Of a stretch of 64,000 nucleotides of DNA, positions 20,850 to 30,959 are shown in pieces; the first letter of the stretch is position 1; each line of letters starts with the position of its first letter. The DNA lies in the NCBI GenBank assembly GCA_010909165.1, contig MU008182.1, forward strand, positions 682,001 to 746,000, given 5' to 3'. The notes under the pieces are model-generated. The model had not been told where the DNA came from. It made no database searches and was given only the letters and a program-made list of their open reading frames with translations. The translations under genes and the position numbers were made by a program. The stretch is from Anthoceros angustus (taxonomy: Eukaryota > Streptophyta > Anthocerotopsida > Anthocerotales > Anthocerotaceae).

Positions 20850-23020
20850 TGTAGAGAGCTAAGAGCTTTCCTACAAGCCAAGGGGCTGTAGCGAGAAAAC
20901 ACTTTACAAAAATTAGAGAGCAGTACCTACACGAGGAGGGGTGTAAGTTGTTTATGAGACGATAGGCTACTTGGATCCTACCGCTGTGGGGCCGATGACC
21001 TCACTCCGCGGTGTCATTATGGATAAATGTTTTCTTTTTATTTGTTTTGTGCTTGTTTTGAGTTATGTGCGTAGCGCAAGTGCCAAGAACTTTACTGGTC
21101 TTTATATTTTTGGAGATTCATCTGTTGATGCTGGTAATAATCAGCATCGAAATACTCATGGACTAGCAAGAGCCGACTTTCCTCCATTTGGCCAAGATTT
21201 TGCACATCATAAAGCTACCGGACGACATACTAATGGTTTTCTTGCCATTGATTTTATAGCTCGACACCTTAATTTGACCCATCTTCCACGTCCTTATTTA
21301 GATCCCCACAATAATAATCTTGGTGTGGGTGTTAATTTTGGATCAGCTAGGTCTGGTATTCTTCGTGATACAGGGATACATGAATATGGAAATGTTATAC
21401 CATTAAGAGACCAACTTATGTATTTCAGAGAAGACACATTAAGTCAACTTCATCAACACGATCCAATAAATTATGCTCACCATGTAGCCAACTCTTTAAT
21501 TTATGTATCAGCGGGAAATAATGATTGGATGGAATTTCTTACAAGCAACAATGAAACCATATTGAATGAAGTAGGCCAATTTGTAGAGAACATTCTACGC
21601 GAATTTAGAGATATCATTCAAGACTTTTATAATATAGGAGCACGAAAGTTTGTAATAGCAGAGGTGCAACCTTTGGGATGTATGCCTTTTTTATTGGCAA
21701 AACATAATGCAACAAATACTTCGGGAAAATGTTTAGGTCATATCAACCAAAAAATCGTAAATTATAACAAGAAGCTTCGAGCTATAGTAAAGGATATGCT
21801 TGAACAAGATGATGGAATAAAAGAAGCAAAAGTATTTGTGGCTCCTGTTTATCATATTACTCATCATGCGATAAAACATCTTTCTAGTCATGGATTTGAC
21901 AATAATACCGCATGTTGTGGTGGAGGACCTTTCAATGGCCAAACTTATTGCCAACGTCATACAGTGGCTTGCAGTCATGCAAAAAAGCTTCCTTGGTGGG
22001 ATGCATTTCATGCATCACAAGCATTGAACAAATTTGTTGCCCACGAACTCTTTTGGGGAACATTTCATTTTGATGTATCTATCTTTTGTAAGAATATTTA
22101 TCACATTATTTTTGACTTCGAGATAATCATTAATGGTGGCTCCTCAAGTCCATCATCTTCAGGTGCACCATCACCAACGGAGCCAGCTTCAGGTGCACCA
22201 TCACCAATGGAGCCGGCTTCAGGTGCACCATCACCGATGGAGCCAGCTTTAGGTGCACCAGAATCGTCAACGGAACCATCTTCAGGTGCACCACCATCGC
22301 CGACGGAACCTACGACAACACCACTCTCAACCCCTCTTGGTTCACCATCGATAGAACCTGTTACAAATCCTATTCCATCATCGCCAACCGTGGGTAACAC
22401 CTCAGTTGTTCCGCCATCGTCAACATCCCCAATATCTGTAGGGACTTTTCCTGTTCCAAGCCCGTATGATGACACTGATGACCCTGATAGTATTTATAAT
22501 ACGCCCTATATTGATGAATGATGAGAAAATTTCATGCTCTCAACTTAAACACTTAAGAGTTAGTGTTTAGATCTTTGGGGTTTAGGGATGTAGGGGTTAG
22601 GATTTAGATTTTTTTTTTTTTTTGGTGATTTTTATAGTCGGATTGACTCCTCATCTCTTTTGACAAACAAAACTTAGATGAGATCACTACTTTGTTTTGT
22701 GCATGATAAAGATATGTATTCTTATCTAAATGGTACATACTATGTTTGTCTAAATGTTCCCACAAAAAGTAACTAATGGCAAGTATAAGGAAGTGAAAGC
22801 GGCCTTAATCGATTTTGCGATTCATATTATGGCTCACTACCATACTATCTCAAAACACTTGTCATGCCATCTAGCAAGAATTGTCATGATGAGCATATTG
22901 AGTAGAACCTTTGTGTTCCTTTGCAAGTTCGATGCACCATGCATGCTTATGTCATTCTAGAACAATTATACCTTGGTTTCTACCTTGTATTAGTGTTCAC
23001 TAGCTCGTTCTCGCTATGGT
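20850..23020 (+). repeat. Segmental duplication, copy 1 (GDSL gene 1 and flanks)
   Basis: Matches 27240-29600 across the 5' leader, the coding sequence and about 500 bp of 3' flank, including the shared CATGCCATCTAGCAAGAATT segment and the AGCTCGT-containing end. The leader and 3' flank are more diverged than the catalytic coding part. Confidence 0.75.
21019..22521 (+). CDS. GDSL esterase/lipase with Pro/Ser-rich C-terminal tail, gene 1
   Basis: 500 residues from the ATG at 21019, chosen because it begins a good signal peptide (MDKCFLFICFVLVLSYVRSA) and is conserved in gene 2, whereas the in-frame ATG at 20995 is ACG there. Block I is FGDSSVDAGNN (Ser34 nucleophile), block II NFGSARSGI, block III SAGNND, and block V WWDAFHAS supplies Asp328 and His331. 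SGNH-type GDSL enzymes hydrolyse esters and are secreted or wall-bound. From about residue 371 a tail of 10-residue SGAPSPTEPA-like repeats resembles arabinogalactan-protein glycomodules and ends in an acidic patch. There is no intron, although plant family members usually have about four. The gene is far more AT-rich than the GRAS genes. Confidence 0.92.
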   Translation: MDKCFLFICFVLVLSYVRSASAKNFTGLYIFGDSSVDAGNNQHRNTHGLARADFPPFGQDFAHHKATGRHTNGFLAIDFIARHLNLTHLPRPYLDPHNNNLGVGVNFGSARSGILRDTGIHEYGNVIPLRDQLMYFREDTLSQLHQHDPINYAHHVANSLIYVSAGNNDWMEFLTSNNETILNEVGQFVENILREFRDIIQDFYNIGARKFVIAEVQPLGCMPFLLAKHNATNTSGKCLGHINQKIVNYNKKLRAIVKDMLEQDDGIKEAKVFVAPVYHITHHAIKHLSSHGFDNNTACCGGGPFNGQTYCQRHTVACSHAKKLPWWDAFHASQALNKFVAHELFWGTFHFDVSIFCKNIYHIIFDFEIIINGGSSSPSSSGAPSPTEPASGAPSPMEPASGAPSPMEPALGAPESSTEPSSGAPPSPTEPTTTPLSTPLGSPSIEPVTNPIPSSPTVGNTSVVPPSSTSPISVGTFPVPSPYDDTDDPDSIYNTPYIDE

Positions 23021-23379
23021 AGCTACCTGAAATCTACATATTTATGATATGGTAGCTGCCAAAGAGAATACTATGCATGGCATATTTTTAGTGAGAATCT
23101 TGGGTTTTACTGGTTTCCAGAGTACAAGGTACCCCAAAGGAAGGTAGAAAGAAAGTTAAACCAGACCTAAGCGACGTCTAACATTATGACTGAACTAAAA
23201 CACTTAATAAACCTTGCTTGTGGGACATAGTGCTAAATTGGGAGCTACATCCTACAAGCATGGGCCAGTGCTAGCGAAGAGAAGCCATAGCCTAGGGCGA
23301 CACACTCGAGAATGAATCCGCTCCACCTTACGGCTCTGGACGTCATCAGAGAGGGTACCTCTAAGGAAAACAAATTCCT
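22522..23379. other. 3' flank of GDSL gene 1
   Basis: The first 500 bp are homologous to the 3' flank of gene 2 and include a T18-type run near 22608. The remainder has no recognised feature. Confidence 0.4.
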
Positions 23380-24001
23380 TCACATGTCCCCCACCTGCAC
23401 GACCAAGAGATCTTCTAGGGAGTCGGACAAGGATGAGGCAGTGAACTCCTCGACCTCCTCGATGGTGTGGACCAGTTGAGCACCCTCAAAATTTCTTAAC
23501 TCACTAATGGGAAATCCACTCCTAAAGCTCCGGCCTTGGATATCATGGGGCAAAGGGTCTCCCCCATAGGTTCTGCTTGCCATCCAGCCAATTGTGCATG
23601 AAAAGATGCAATATGATTGACGCTCTCCTGTAGGCAACGGGACGGCTCCGTGACAAGCTAAGAAGCATTTTGTTGTTGTTGGACGGAGATCGTTGGGTCG
23701 TTTCTTCCTAAGGTAAGTTAAGGTGGAAAATGCAGCTCTCCAGCTGAGAGTAGGGGAGCTGACCTTGGAGAGGAACGCCTACAAGGGTAGGTATGAGGAA
23801 GGTACGTGGCCAGAAGACCTCGATGAGTTGGAGTTGGAATACCAAAGTTTAGGGGTCAACCTTCACAACAAGATTCTCAAGGCGAACAACGAAGTGTTAT
23901 ACCTTGTGAAGAGAAGGATGCTTGGGCCGCATGATGATGACAGGGAGACCCTTATGAATATCAAGCCTGGGGCCTTAGACTTAGAAGAGTTGGTGGGCTA
24001 G
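23380..24001 (+). pseudogene. C-terminal piece of a coiled-coil repeat-family protein (inverted)
   Basis: The plus-strand frame 23723-24001 reads ENAALQLRVGELTLERNAYK, later LHNKILKANNEVLYL and RRMLGPHDDD. The homologous locus at 57590-57840 has the same RRMLGPHDDD signature directly downstream of its coiled coil on one strand. Here this piece points toward the coiled-coil part on the other strand, so an inversion separates them near 23990. The function of the family is unknown. The minus frame at 23380-23637 is not recognised. Confidence 0.5.
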
Positions 24002-24570
24002 CTTCGTTTGAAGGGCATAATCAGCCCAAAATCGCCTTTTCTGTACCACCAACATATGATGCATAATCGCCTTATGGCGATTCTCCTCCTCTACTCTTCT
24101 CCTCTCCAACTCCGCTAACCGCTCCGGGAGACCTTCATGCTCCCTTCGCCAATCCTCCAGCTCCATTTCCAAACCTCGCACCAAGAGCGCCCGCTCCTCG
24201 AGCTCAGCGTTCTTTACCTCCAAGTTCCGGAAAATTTCTCCCATCTCCTTTTCCAAGTCGTGAATCCTCATGGCTTGTTTGGCCATGACCCGCTCATGGG
24301 CCTCAATGTGCTCACGCGCCCTCTTCGCCTGCTCTTGGGCTTGTTCCTTATCTTGCCTCTCTGACACTTACTTAGCATCTTGCAGATCTTAAGCACCTCT
24401 TCTAGAGGCCCCAAGACAGTTCCTCCTGCCTGCAAACCCTTGGGCTCCTCACTCCTTCCACGAGAATTCGCATCATGTGCCTTCACATGGCGAGCCTCCC
24501 GCTTATTGCTCGCTAGGGTCACCTCTCCCACTGTGGCCCCATCAACCCATCCTTTTAAAGGGATAAGGGT
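23981..24570 (-). pseudogene. Coiled-coil portion of the same repeat-family protein
   Basis: The minus-strand frame 24367-23981 is rich in Glu, Arg, Leu and Ala with heptad spacing (for example MRIHDLEKEMGEIFRNLEV and LEERALLVRGLEMELEDW) and ends ADYALQTKLAHQ. A preceding frame (24531-24268) extends it upstream after a frameshift. It aligns with the plus-strand frames at 57348-57584 (ADYALQERLIRQ). This is probably a structural protein of a mobile element or an unknown plant repeat family. Confidence 0.5.
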
Positions 24571-24669
24571 TGATTACAACCCTTATGGTAATCTGTAGTT
24601 ATATAGGTCACGATATATTAGGATTAATTATGAACACTTTATGCACTTGGCTCTCACCCAAAGTTTTCA

Positions 24670-24682
24670 TGGTATCAGAGCC
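24670..24682 (+). promoter_or_regulatory. Copia-type primer binding site
   Basis: TGGTATCAGAGCC is complementary to the 3' end of initiator methionine tRNA and follows directly on ...TTTTCA, a plausible LTR end. This is the standard arrangement of plant Ty1/copia elements. The 5' LTR start was not located. Confidence 0.85.
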
Positions 24683-25791
24683 ATGCAAACAATTCTGCAT
24701 CAATTGAATCGAGATGTCGAGATCGGGTAGCTCAAATGGCCAGGGTTATCGAAGAAGCAATGATAATCAGAAAAGGATTTTTCCTCAGAAAATACATCAT
24801 TTGCCGATTGATACAACCCTAGACCTTTTCGAGCAGGATTACCTAAACTATCTGGCTAAGAAGATTTGCAGATAAGTTCTCTGGGTGAGGTCGAGACCGA
24901 AAATTACAAAATCCCGATCAACATCAGAGAACAAAGGCTCTGTTCAGAGCTCGGACTACAAAGAGAGGACAGAATCCAGATTTGTTCTATTCTCAACCTG
25001 TAGCATCAGAGTGCCATACGAAAATACCCTGAGCTGTACAATTCAGACATAATACAGATTTAGCATCATCCAGCAACTCACAGGACAAAATTGTCAGGTC
25101 ACTTGTTGGTGTAACAAGACTGGAGAAGACTATGTCCTTAATCCTTTCAAAACAGGAATTGATTAAGGATCTTCTCAGAGATGCCAATCTACCCATTATC
25201 AATCGCACAATCTTGGCTGATATATTGACCACACAATTAGAGATCAGCAAGATAATGTGAAATTTAGCAAAGCTGGAAATTGATGTACAAGAGATCAATC
25301 GCAATTCAACAAACTCAAGATCATCTCAAATGTCATGACCACTTCCCCTGCAAGGAGAGCCTCCTGCGCCTGCGCGCTGGAGCGCGTTGGAGTGAGCAGC
25401 CACCATCCTCATACCAAGCGACGTTAAGATACGCCATGACTGTTGGCCGTTTCCATTCCCAGGAAGGTGATAGGTCCAACTGTCCTCTGTGTCCCTTCAT
25501 AAATAGGTAGACAAGCGGTTAGTTTTTTGAAGACTATGTTTCGAGTAAACCTAACATGACGTTTCATTCTTACCTTTTTTAAGAAAAAGAACCGTTTTCA
25601 GCAGACGGAAAGTTTGACGAAGAGGTCAGCACAAGTAGGCCAGATAATCAATTTTACCTTTCCTTCCCGGGCTGACCCCTCCCATCAAACCTTCCTGCAT
25701 GATGCACTATTAGCTTCCTTTACAGTGTGGGATAGCGAACATTTACACGATTAGTTAGAGTCATAACTATAACTATCCTGCAAAAGTTCGC

Positions 25792-26560
25792 ATGTCTACA
25801 AGGTACCTAGACGCGGTATCCCTTCAATTTCAGAAACTCAGCTTAAACACTCAACCCTGGTATGAATCAAAGTCCGTAGTTATGTATGCAATGACAAGTG
25901 GACCATTGTTTACCTCTGAATTGCCGGAAAAGGATCGCTTCAATGGAACTAAATACTCTGTATGGAGAGTACGGATGAAATCCACTCCGCTGGCTCGAGG
26001 AATCTGGAATATAGTTGATGGATCACGGAAGAAACCAGATCCTACTGCAATTTCATCCCCTTCAGCAGCAGAAATAAAACAATGGGATGGACCAGTGTTT
26101 ACCTCTGAATTGAAGGAAAAGGATCGCTTCAATTGAACTAAATACTCTGTATGGAGAGTACGGATGAAATCCACTATGCTGGCTCGAGGAGTCTGGAATA
26201 TAGTTGATGGATCATGGAAGAAACCGGATCTTGTTGCAATTTCATCCCCTTCAACAACAGAAATAACACAATGGGATCAGCATAATAGTATCTCAATCGC
26301 ATTGCTTGCTGGAGGACTAGATGTTGACCTTGTGCCTGATATGGAATACCTTACAGAAGCATTTGCCATATGGAACCAACTGGAGAAAACATATCAAGTT
26401 AAAAACATGATGACTCTTTGTGCTGTAAGACAGGAGTTCTATAGTCTGAAAATGAAAGAGGGAGAAAAGGTAGCAACCTACACACGTAAATTCCGTCATT
26501 TTGAGAGCCCATATCACCTCGCTGATTGGGGTCCAAATGCTAGAGCTTGATGTTGTTGCC
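25792..26560 (+). pseudogene. Copia gag polyprotein fragment with internal duplication
   Basis: Recognisable copia gag features: FNGTKYSVWRVRMKS near the start, then GGLDVDLVPDMEYL, AFAIWNQLEKTYQ, and VATYTRKFRHFE near the end (UBN2/retrotransposon gag type). The first 63 codons are tandemly duplicated in frame (25901-26089 and 26090-26276). The second copy has a TGA where the first has GGA, so translation is interrupted at about 26137. Zinc knuckle and downstream domains are absent. Confidence 0.75.
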
Positions 26561-26654
26561 CAATTCCTGACAAGCTTAGCATCATCATATCAGTCCTTTG
26601 TGACTAGTCAGAATGGTCTGATATGCAAGGCCGGCACCTCTGCAGCTTCTGCAA

Positions 26655-26770
26655 AGTCGTTGGCAGACCCATAGCCAGGATGTACAAAACTCAACCTATA
26701 CAAGCTTCCTGTTGTTGGCGGATCCATGGTCAAGATATACAAAACTCAACCTACGCAAGCTTCCTGTCGT
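26655..26770. repeat. Two ~56-bp direct repeats
   Basis: Both contain TACAAAACTCAACCTA followed by GCAAGCTTCCTGT or ACAAGCTTCCTGT. Confidence 0.75.
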
Positions 26771-27239
26771 TTTGACCCATGATGAGGATAGAAAAAAACT
26801 ATATGTTGATGTGTTTTTTCACAAAACTAGAATGTTGATACATATACCCACATGTTGGTTGCATAGTTACAAATAGTTAAACTATGCAATTCCAAAAGAC
26901 TGAAGGCTGTAAAAACTAATTTTACAAATAAAGAACTTGGGCCAAACTCCAGCAACTTAACCCTAGAGCGGCAAGTGGGATGTGCTTAGAGGAAGGTTGG
27001 AAAAATCACATATATAGGAAATGGTAGCTGCTCTATGGATATAGCAATATGTTGGTTGTATGGTAACAAATAGTTGATGCAATGCCTATAGAGGAAAGTT
27101 CGCGTATTTGATCCCAACATTTGGATATGTGGTTTTGTGGAAGTGTGGCTGCAAGAAGATCTAAGGTGAATAACCATCTTCCCAATTGAGACAAGCTCAC
27201 AAAATACACTATCGAGATACATAGCTAGTTCCAGTTCTA
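26771..27239. repeat. Dispersed GGTAGCTGC-containing repeats
   Basis: Degenerate copies of a ~100-bp unit containing ATGTTGGTTGCATAGTTACA and AATAGTTG occur here (26850 and 27020) and near 20000, 20620, 20710 and 23030, so the unit surrounds both GDSL genes. Confidence 0.6.
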
Positions 27240-29600
27240 GTTGTGACTTGGTAGAGAGCAAGTCCGAGAGCTCGTCTAGTTTTGAGTAAGGGGGCTACAG
27301 CCAGAAAAGCGCTCTTCGTTAATTATAGAGCAAGTAGCACCTACACGAGGTGGGCAATAAGTTGTTTATGAGACGACAGGCTACTTGGATCCTAACGCCG
27401 TGGGGTGGACGACATCAATTCGTGGTATCATCATGGATAAAATTTTTCCTTTTATGTGTTTTGTGCTTATTTTGAGTCATGTGCGTAGCGCAAGTGCCAA
27501 GAACTTTACTGGTCTTTATATTTTTGGAGATTCATCTGTGGATGCTGGTAATAATCAGCATCGAAATACTCATGGACTAGCAAGAGCTGACTTTCCTCCA
27601 TTTGGGCAAGATTTTGCACATCACAAAGCTACCGGACGACATACTAATGGTTTTCTTGCAATTGATTTTATAGCTCAACACCTTAATTTGACTCATCTTC
27701 CACGTCCTTATTTAGATCCCCATAATAATAATCTTGGTGTGGGTGTTAATTTTGGATCAGCTAGGTCTGGTATTCTTCGTGATACAGGGATACATGAATA
27801 TGGAGATGTTATACCATTAAGAGACCAACTTATGTATTTCAGAGAAGACACATTAAGTCAACTTCATCAACACGATCCAATAAATTATGCTCACCATGTA
27901 GCCAACTCTTTAATTTATGTATCAGCGGGAAATAATGATTGGATGGAATTTCTTACAAGCAACAATCAAACCATATTGAATGAAGTAGACCAATTTGTAG
28001 AGAACATTCTACGCGAATTTAGAGATATCATTCAAGAATTTCATAATATAGGAGTACGAAAGTTTGTTATAGCAGAGGTGCAACCTTTGGGATGTATGCC
28101 CTTTTTATTGGCAAAACATAATACAACAAATACTTCGGGAAAATGTTTAGGCCATATCAACCAAAAAATCGTAAACTATAACAAGAAGCTTCGAGCTACA
28201 GTAAAGGATATGCTTGAACAAGATGATGGAATAAAAGAAGCAAAAGTATTTGTGGCTCCTGTTTATCATATTACTCATCATGCGATAAAACATCTTTCTA
28301 GTCATGGATTTGACAATAATACTGCATGTTGTGGTGGAGGACATTTCAATGGCCAAACTTATTGCCAACGTCATTCAGTGGCTTGCAGTCATGCAAAAAA
28401 GTTTCCTTGGTGGGATGCGTTTCATGCATCAGAAGCATTGAACAAATTCGTTGCACACGAACTTTTTTCGGGAACATTTCATTTTGACATGTCAATCTTT
28501 TGTAAGAATATTTATCAGATTATTTTTGACTTCGAGATAATCATTAATGGTGGTTCCCCAAGTTCTTCATCTTCAAGTGCAACATCACCGACAAAGCCAA
28601 CTTTAGGTGCACCAACATCGCCAACGGAGCCATCTTCACGTTCACCACCCTCACCAAAGGAACCATCTCCAGGTGCACCACCATTGCCGGCTGAACCTAC
28701 GACGACACCACTCTCGACCCCTCTTCGTTCACCGCCGACAGGACCTGTTACAACTCCTGTCCGAGGGCCTCCTTCATCACCTCTGACCGGGGGTAACACC
28801 CCAGTTATTCCATCATCGTCAGCATCCCCTATCTCTGTAGGGCGTCCTCTTGCTTCAAGCCCCGATGATGCGTACGATGATGATGATAATGACCCGGATG
28901 GTGAAGGTTATAACTATAGACAACATTAATGGAAAAAGTTTATTCTCTCAACTCGAATACTTAGGAGTTAGGGTTTGGATGTATGGTATTTAGGGGTCTA
29001 GCCTTAGGATTAAAATCCTGAAGGATTTTTTTTGTGACTATTATGGTCAAGGTTACTCTTGGTCCCCTTCGACAAATAATGTTAGATGAGAATAGCATCT
29101 TATTTTGTCATAATAAAGATAGGACTTATTGTCTAAGTGCTACATGTGTTTGTTTAAATGACATGGCAAGGAGTAACTAATAGTATGTATAAGGAATCAG
29201 AAGTGGCTTAATAATATTTGCCATTGATATTATATATATGGCTTGAAGAAACACCATCTCAAAATATAATTGTTGTGCCATCTAGCAAGAATTGGGATGA
29301 TAGCATGTTGAGTAGAATAATACTTGTCATGCCATCACACAAGAAGTGCTATGATAGCATATTGAGTAGAACAATACTTGTCATCCCGTCTTCCATGAAT
29401 TGGCATGATGAGCATGTTGAGCAAAGCCTCTAATTCAACTGTTTCATCCGTGTTCTTATGCAATTTCGAACATATCATGATTAGGTCATTGTAGCACAAT
29501 TGTATCTTTGTTTCTTACATGATTAGGTCATTTTAGCACAATTGTATCTTTCTTTTTTCTAGGTTTAAGTAATCACTAGCTCGTCCTTGCTAGACTATTT
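27240..29600 (+). repeat. Segmental duplication, copy 2 (GDSL gene 2 and flanks)
   Basis: Counterpart of 20850-23020. The 3' flank here is expanded by local repeats: ACTTGTCAT-containing units near 29280-29410 and a duplicated GATTAGGTCATT segment near 29478-29560. Confidence 0.75.
27433..28929 (+). CDS. GDSL esterase/lipase with Pro/Ser-rich C-terminal tail, gene 2
   Basis: 498 residues from the ATG at 27433; signal peptide MDKIFPFMCFVLILSHVRSA. Catalytic blocks are as in gene 1 (FGDSSVDAGNN with Ser34, SAGNND, WWDAFHAS with Asp328 and His331). By eye there are about 16 differences from gene 1 over the roughly 350-residue catalytic part, mostly conservative. The Ser/Pro/Thr-rich tail instead diverges strongly, with SRSPPSPKEP and SPGAPPLPAEP units and an Asp-rich end. 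Both copies are intronless and open, so both may be functional. The tail suggests O-glycosylation and cell-wall association, which is inference. Confidence 0.92.
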   Translation: MDKIFPFMCFVLILSHVRSASAKNFTGLYIFGDSSVDAGNNQHRNTHGLARADFPPFGQDFAHHKATGRHTNGFLAIDFIAQHLNLTHLPRPYLDPHNNNLGVGVNFGSARSGILRDTGIHEYGDVIPLRDQLMYFREDTLSQLHQHDPINYAHHVANSLIYVSAGNNDWMEFLTSNNQTILNEVDQFVENILREFRDIIQEFHNIGVRKFVIAEVQPLGCMPFLLAKHNTTNTSGKCLGHINQKIVNYNKKLRATVKDMLEQDDGIKEAKVFVAPVYHITHHAIKHLSSHGFDNNTACCGGGHFNGQTYCQRHSVACSHAKKFPWWDAFHASEALNKFVAHELFSGTFHFDMSIFCKNIYQIIFDFEIIINGGSPSSSSSSATSPTKPTLGAPTSPTEPSSRSPPSPKEPSPGAPPLPAEPTTTPLSTPLRSPPTGPVTTPVRGPPSSPLTGGNTPVIPSSSASPISVGRPLASSPDDAYDDDDNDPDGEGYNYRQH

Positions 29601-29740
29601 TGGTTCGTACGAAAATATAAAGGATATAAAGTGGAAGACCATCTTGGGTGTAATTCAATTCCCATAGATATTATCGATGGAATTAGAGATTGAGGAACTA
29701 GTGTGTGATTGAAGAATTAGTGTGTTCCATCACATACTTG

Positions 29741-29970
29741 TACACTCAATGTGCCAACTTCTGAATTCTATGCAACAGAGAGTTCATTTTATGTGCAATT
29801 TGGAATCTGCTAGCAATTAGCTTCTCGGATCTCTCAAGTTCAAATTGCGCCATTGTATACTCAATGTGCCAACATCTGAATTCTATGCAATAGAGAGTTC
29901 ATTTTATGTGCAATTTGGAATATGCTAGCAATTAGCTTCTCGGATCTTTCAAGTTCAAATTGTACCATTA
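29741..29970. repeat. 115-bp tandem duplication
   Basis: Copies begin near 29741 and 29856, each containing GAATTCTATGCAA and GCTAGCAATTAGCTTCTCGG, with only a few substitutions. Confidence 0.85.
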
Positions 29971-30842
29971 TATTTATCATGACAAAGGGCTTACGTTGAT
30001 TGCAATAGGACAATTCTGAAGACATTGGTGTCTTAACGAGTGAGTGATGTAGCCCATGAGCAAGATATACACAACTTAAGAGGGATTCATTGCTATAATA
30101 ATCTCTTGGTATATTCAGCCATACAAAAGCATGCTACCACTTCTTGTAGAGAGGATTCATGCTCAAGATCTCAAAGAGCTCTTTCCGTACCATAATCTTG
30201 TTTGTGTAAATTGAGTTCCTAATTTAGATGCCACCAACTGTCAATGTCCCCTTTCTTTTTTCTATGTCCCCTTTCTTTTTTCAACATCCCCTTTATGTTG
30301 TTCCCTACTTCTTGACCAGACCTCGATCTAAAGACAAAGTCTCTTTCATGAGCTAATTGATTTTACTTTGTTTTTTTCATGAGCTATTTGATTTTTAGTT
30401 ATGCAAAGTATGTAACAGGAGCCATTGATCCCCATAGTTTGTTGACTAGCATGTGCCATTAATTGAAATTGATGAGTAAAAATTCTTCACCAATACGTGC
30501 CATTGATTAAAAGTTAATCAATTTATTAAAGGTGTTGATTTAAAAATCAAACAAAATAAAAATTTATTATCAGCACATCAGCCAACTTCATACTCAACGA
30601 AAACACTTCTTGAGACGATTAAGCTAATTCACTACTAAACAACCTCCATGATGCTATGTTTTCATGAAAAGTTACCGCTATATTATTTTCAATTGTGATA
30701 CTAACATGAGACTTTATAGATATGCACAAATGGAAAGTCCCTTCTACACCGAGGGAGTGGAAAAACCCACTAAAGAACCCCCATTGTGATGTCGCTCTCT
30801 TTTATCTTTCCGAAAAACTCTGGAGACGAGGGCTCGCCACTT
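29971..30842. other. AT-rich unassigned region
   Basis: No gene or element recognised. A CCCCTTTCTTTTTT-like segment is repeated near 30247-30285. Confidence 0.35.
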
Positions 30843-30959
30843 GGCAACTGGGCAACGGGGCAACTGGGCAACGGGGCAACTGGGCAACTGGGCAACGGGG
30901 CAACGGGGCAACGGGGCAACGGGGCAACGGGGCAACGGGGCAGCGGGGCAACGGGGCAA
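30843..30959. repeat. 8-bp minisatellite GGGCAAC(G/T), about 15 units
   Basis: Fifteen consecutive units, mostly GGGGCAAC, with one GGGGCAGC variant. Eight consecutive GGGG runs separated by 4-base loops meet the usual G-quadruplex pattern on the plus strand. Open frames through it on both strands are a by-product of the repeat. Confidence 0.9.

Larger units (their letters stand above)
24670..26560 (+). mobile_element. Ty1/copia retrotransposon remnant (gag only)
   Basis: It begins with the primer binding site, followed by a Ser/Gly/Asn-rich reading frame from the ATG at 24714 that soon meets stops, then a copia gag domain at 25900-26550. No protease, integrase or reverse transcriptase motifs and no 3' LTR were seen, so the copy is internally truncated. 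25260-25790 holds no recognisable domain and may be a separate insertion. Confidence 0.7.

Noticed and set aside
22555-22620. Telomere-like TTTAGGG sequence after GDSL gene 1
   Set aside because: Only isolated, irregular TTTAGGG/GTTAGGA units are present, with no tandem array.
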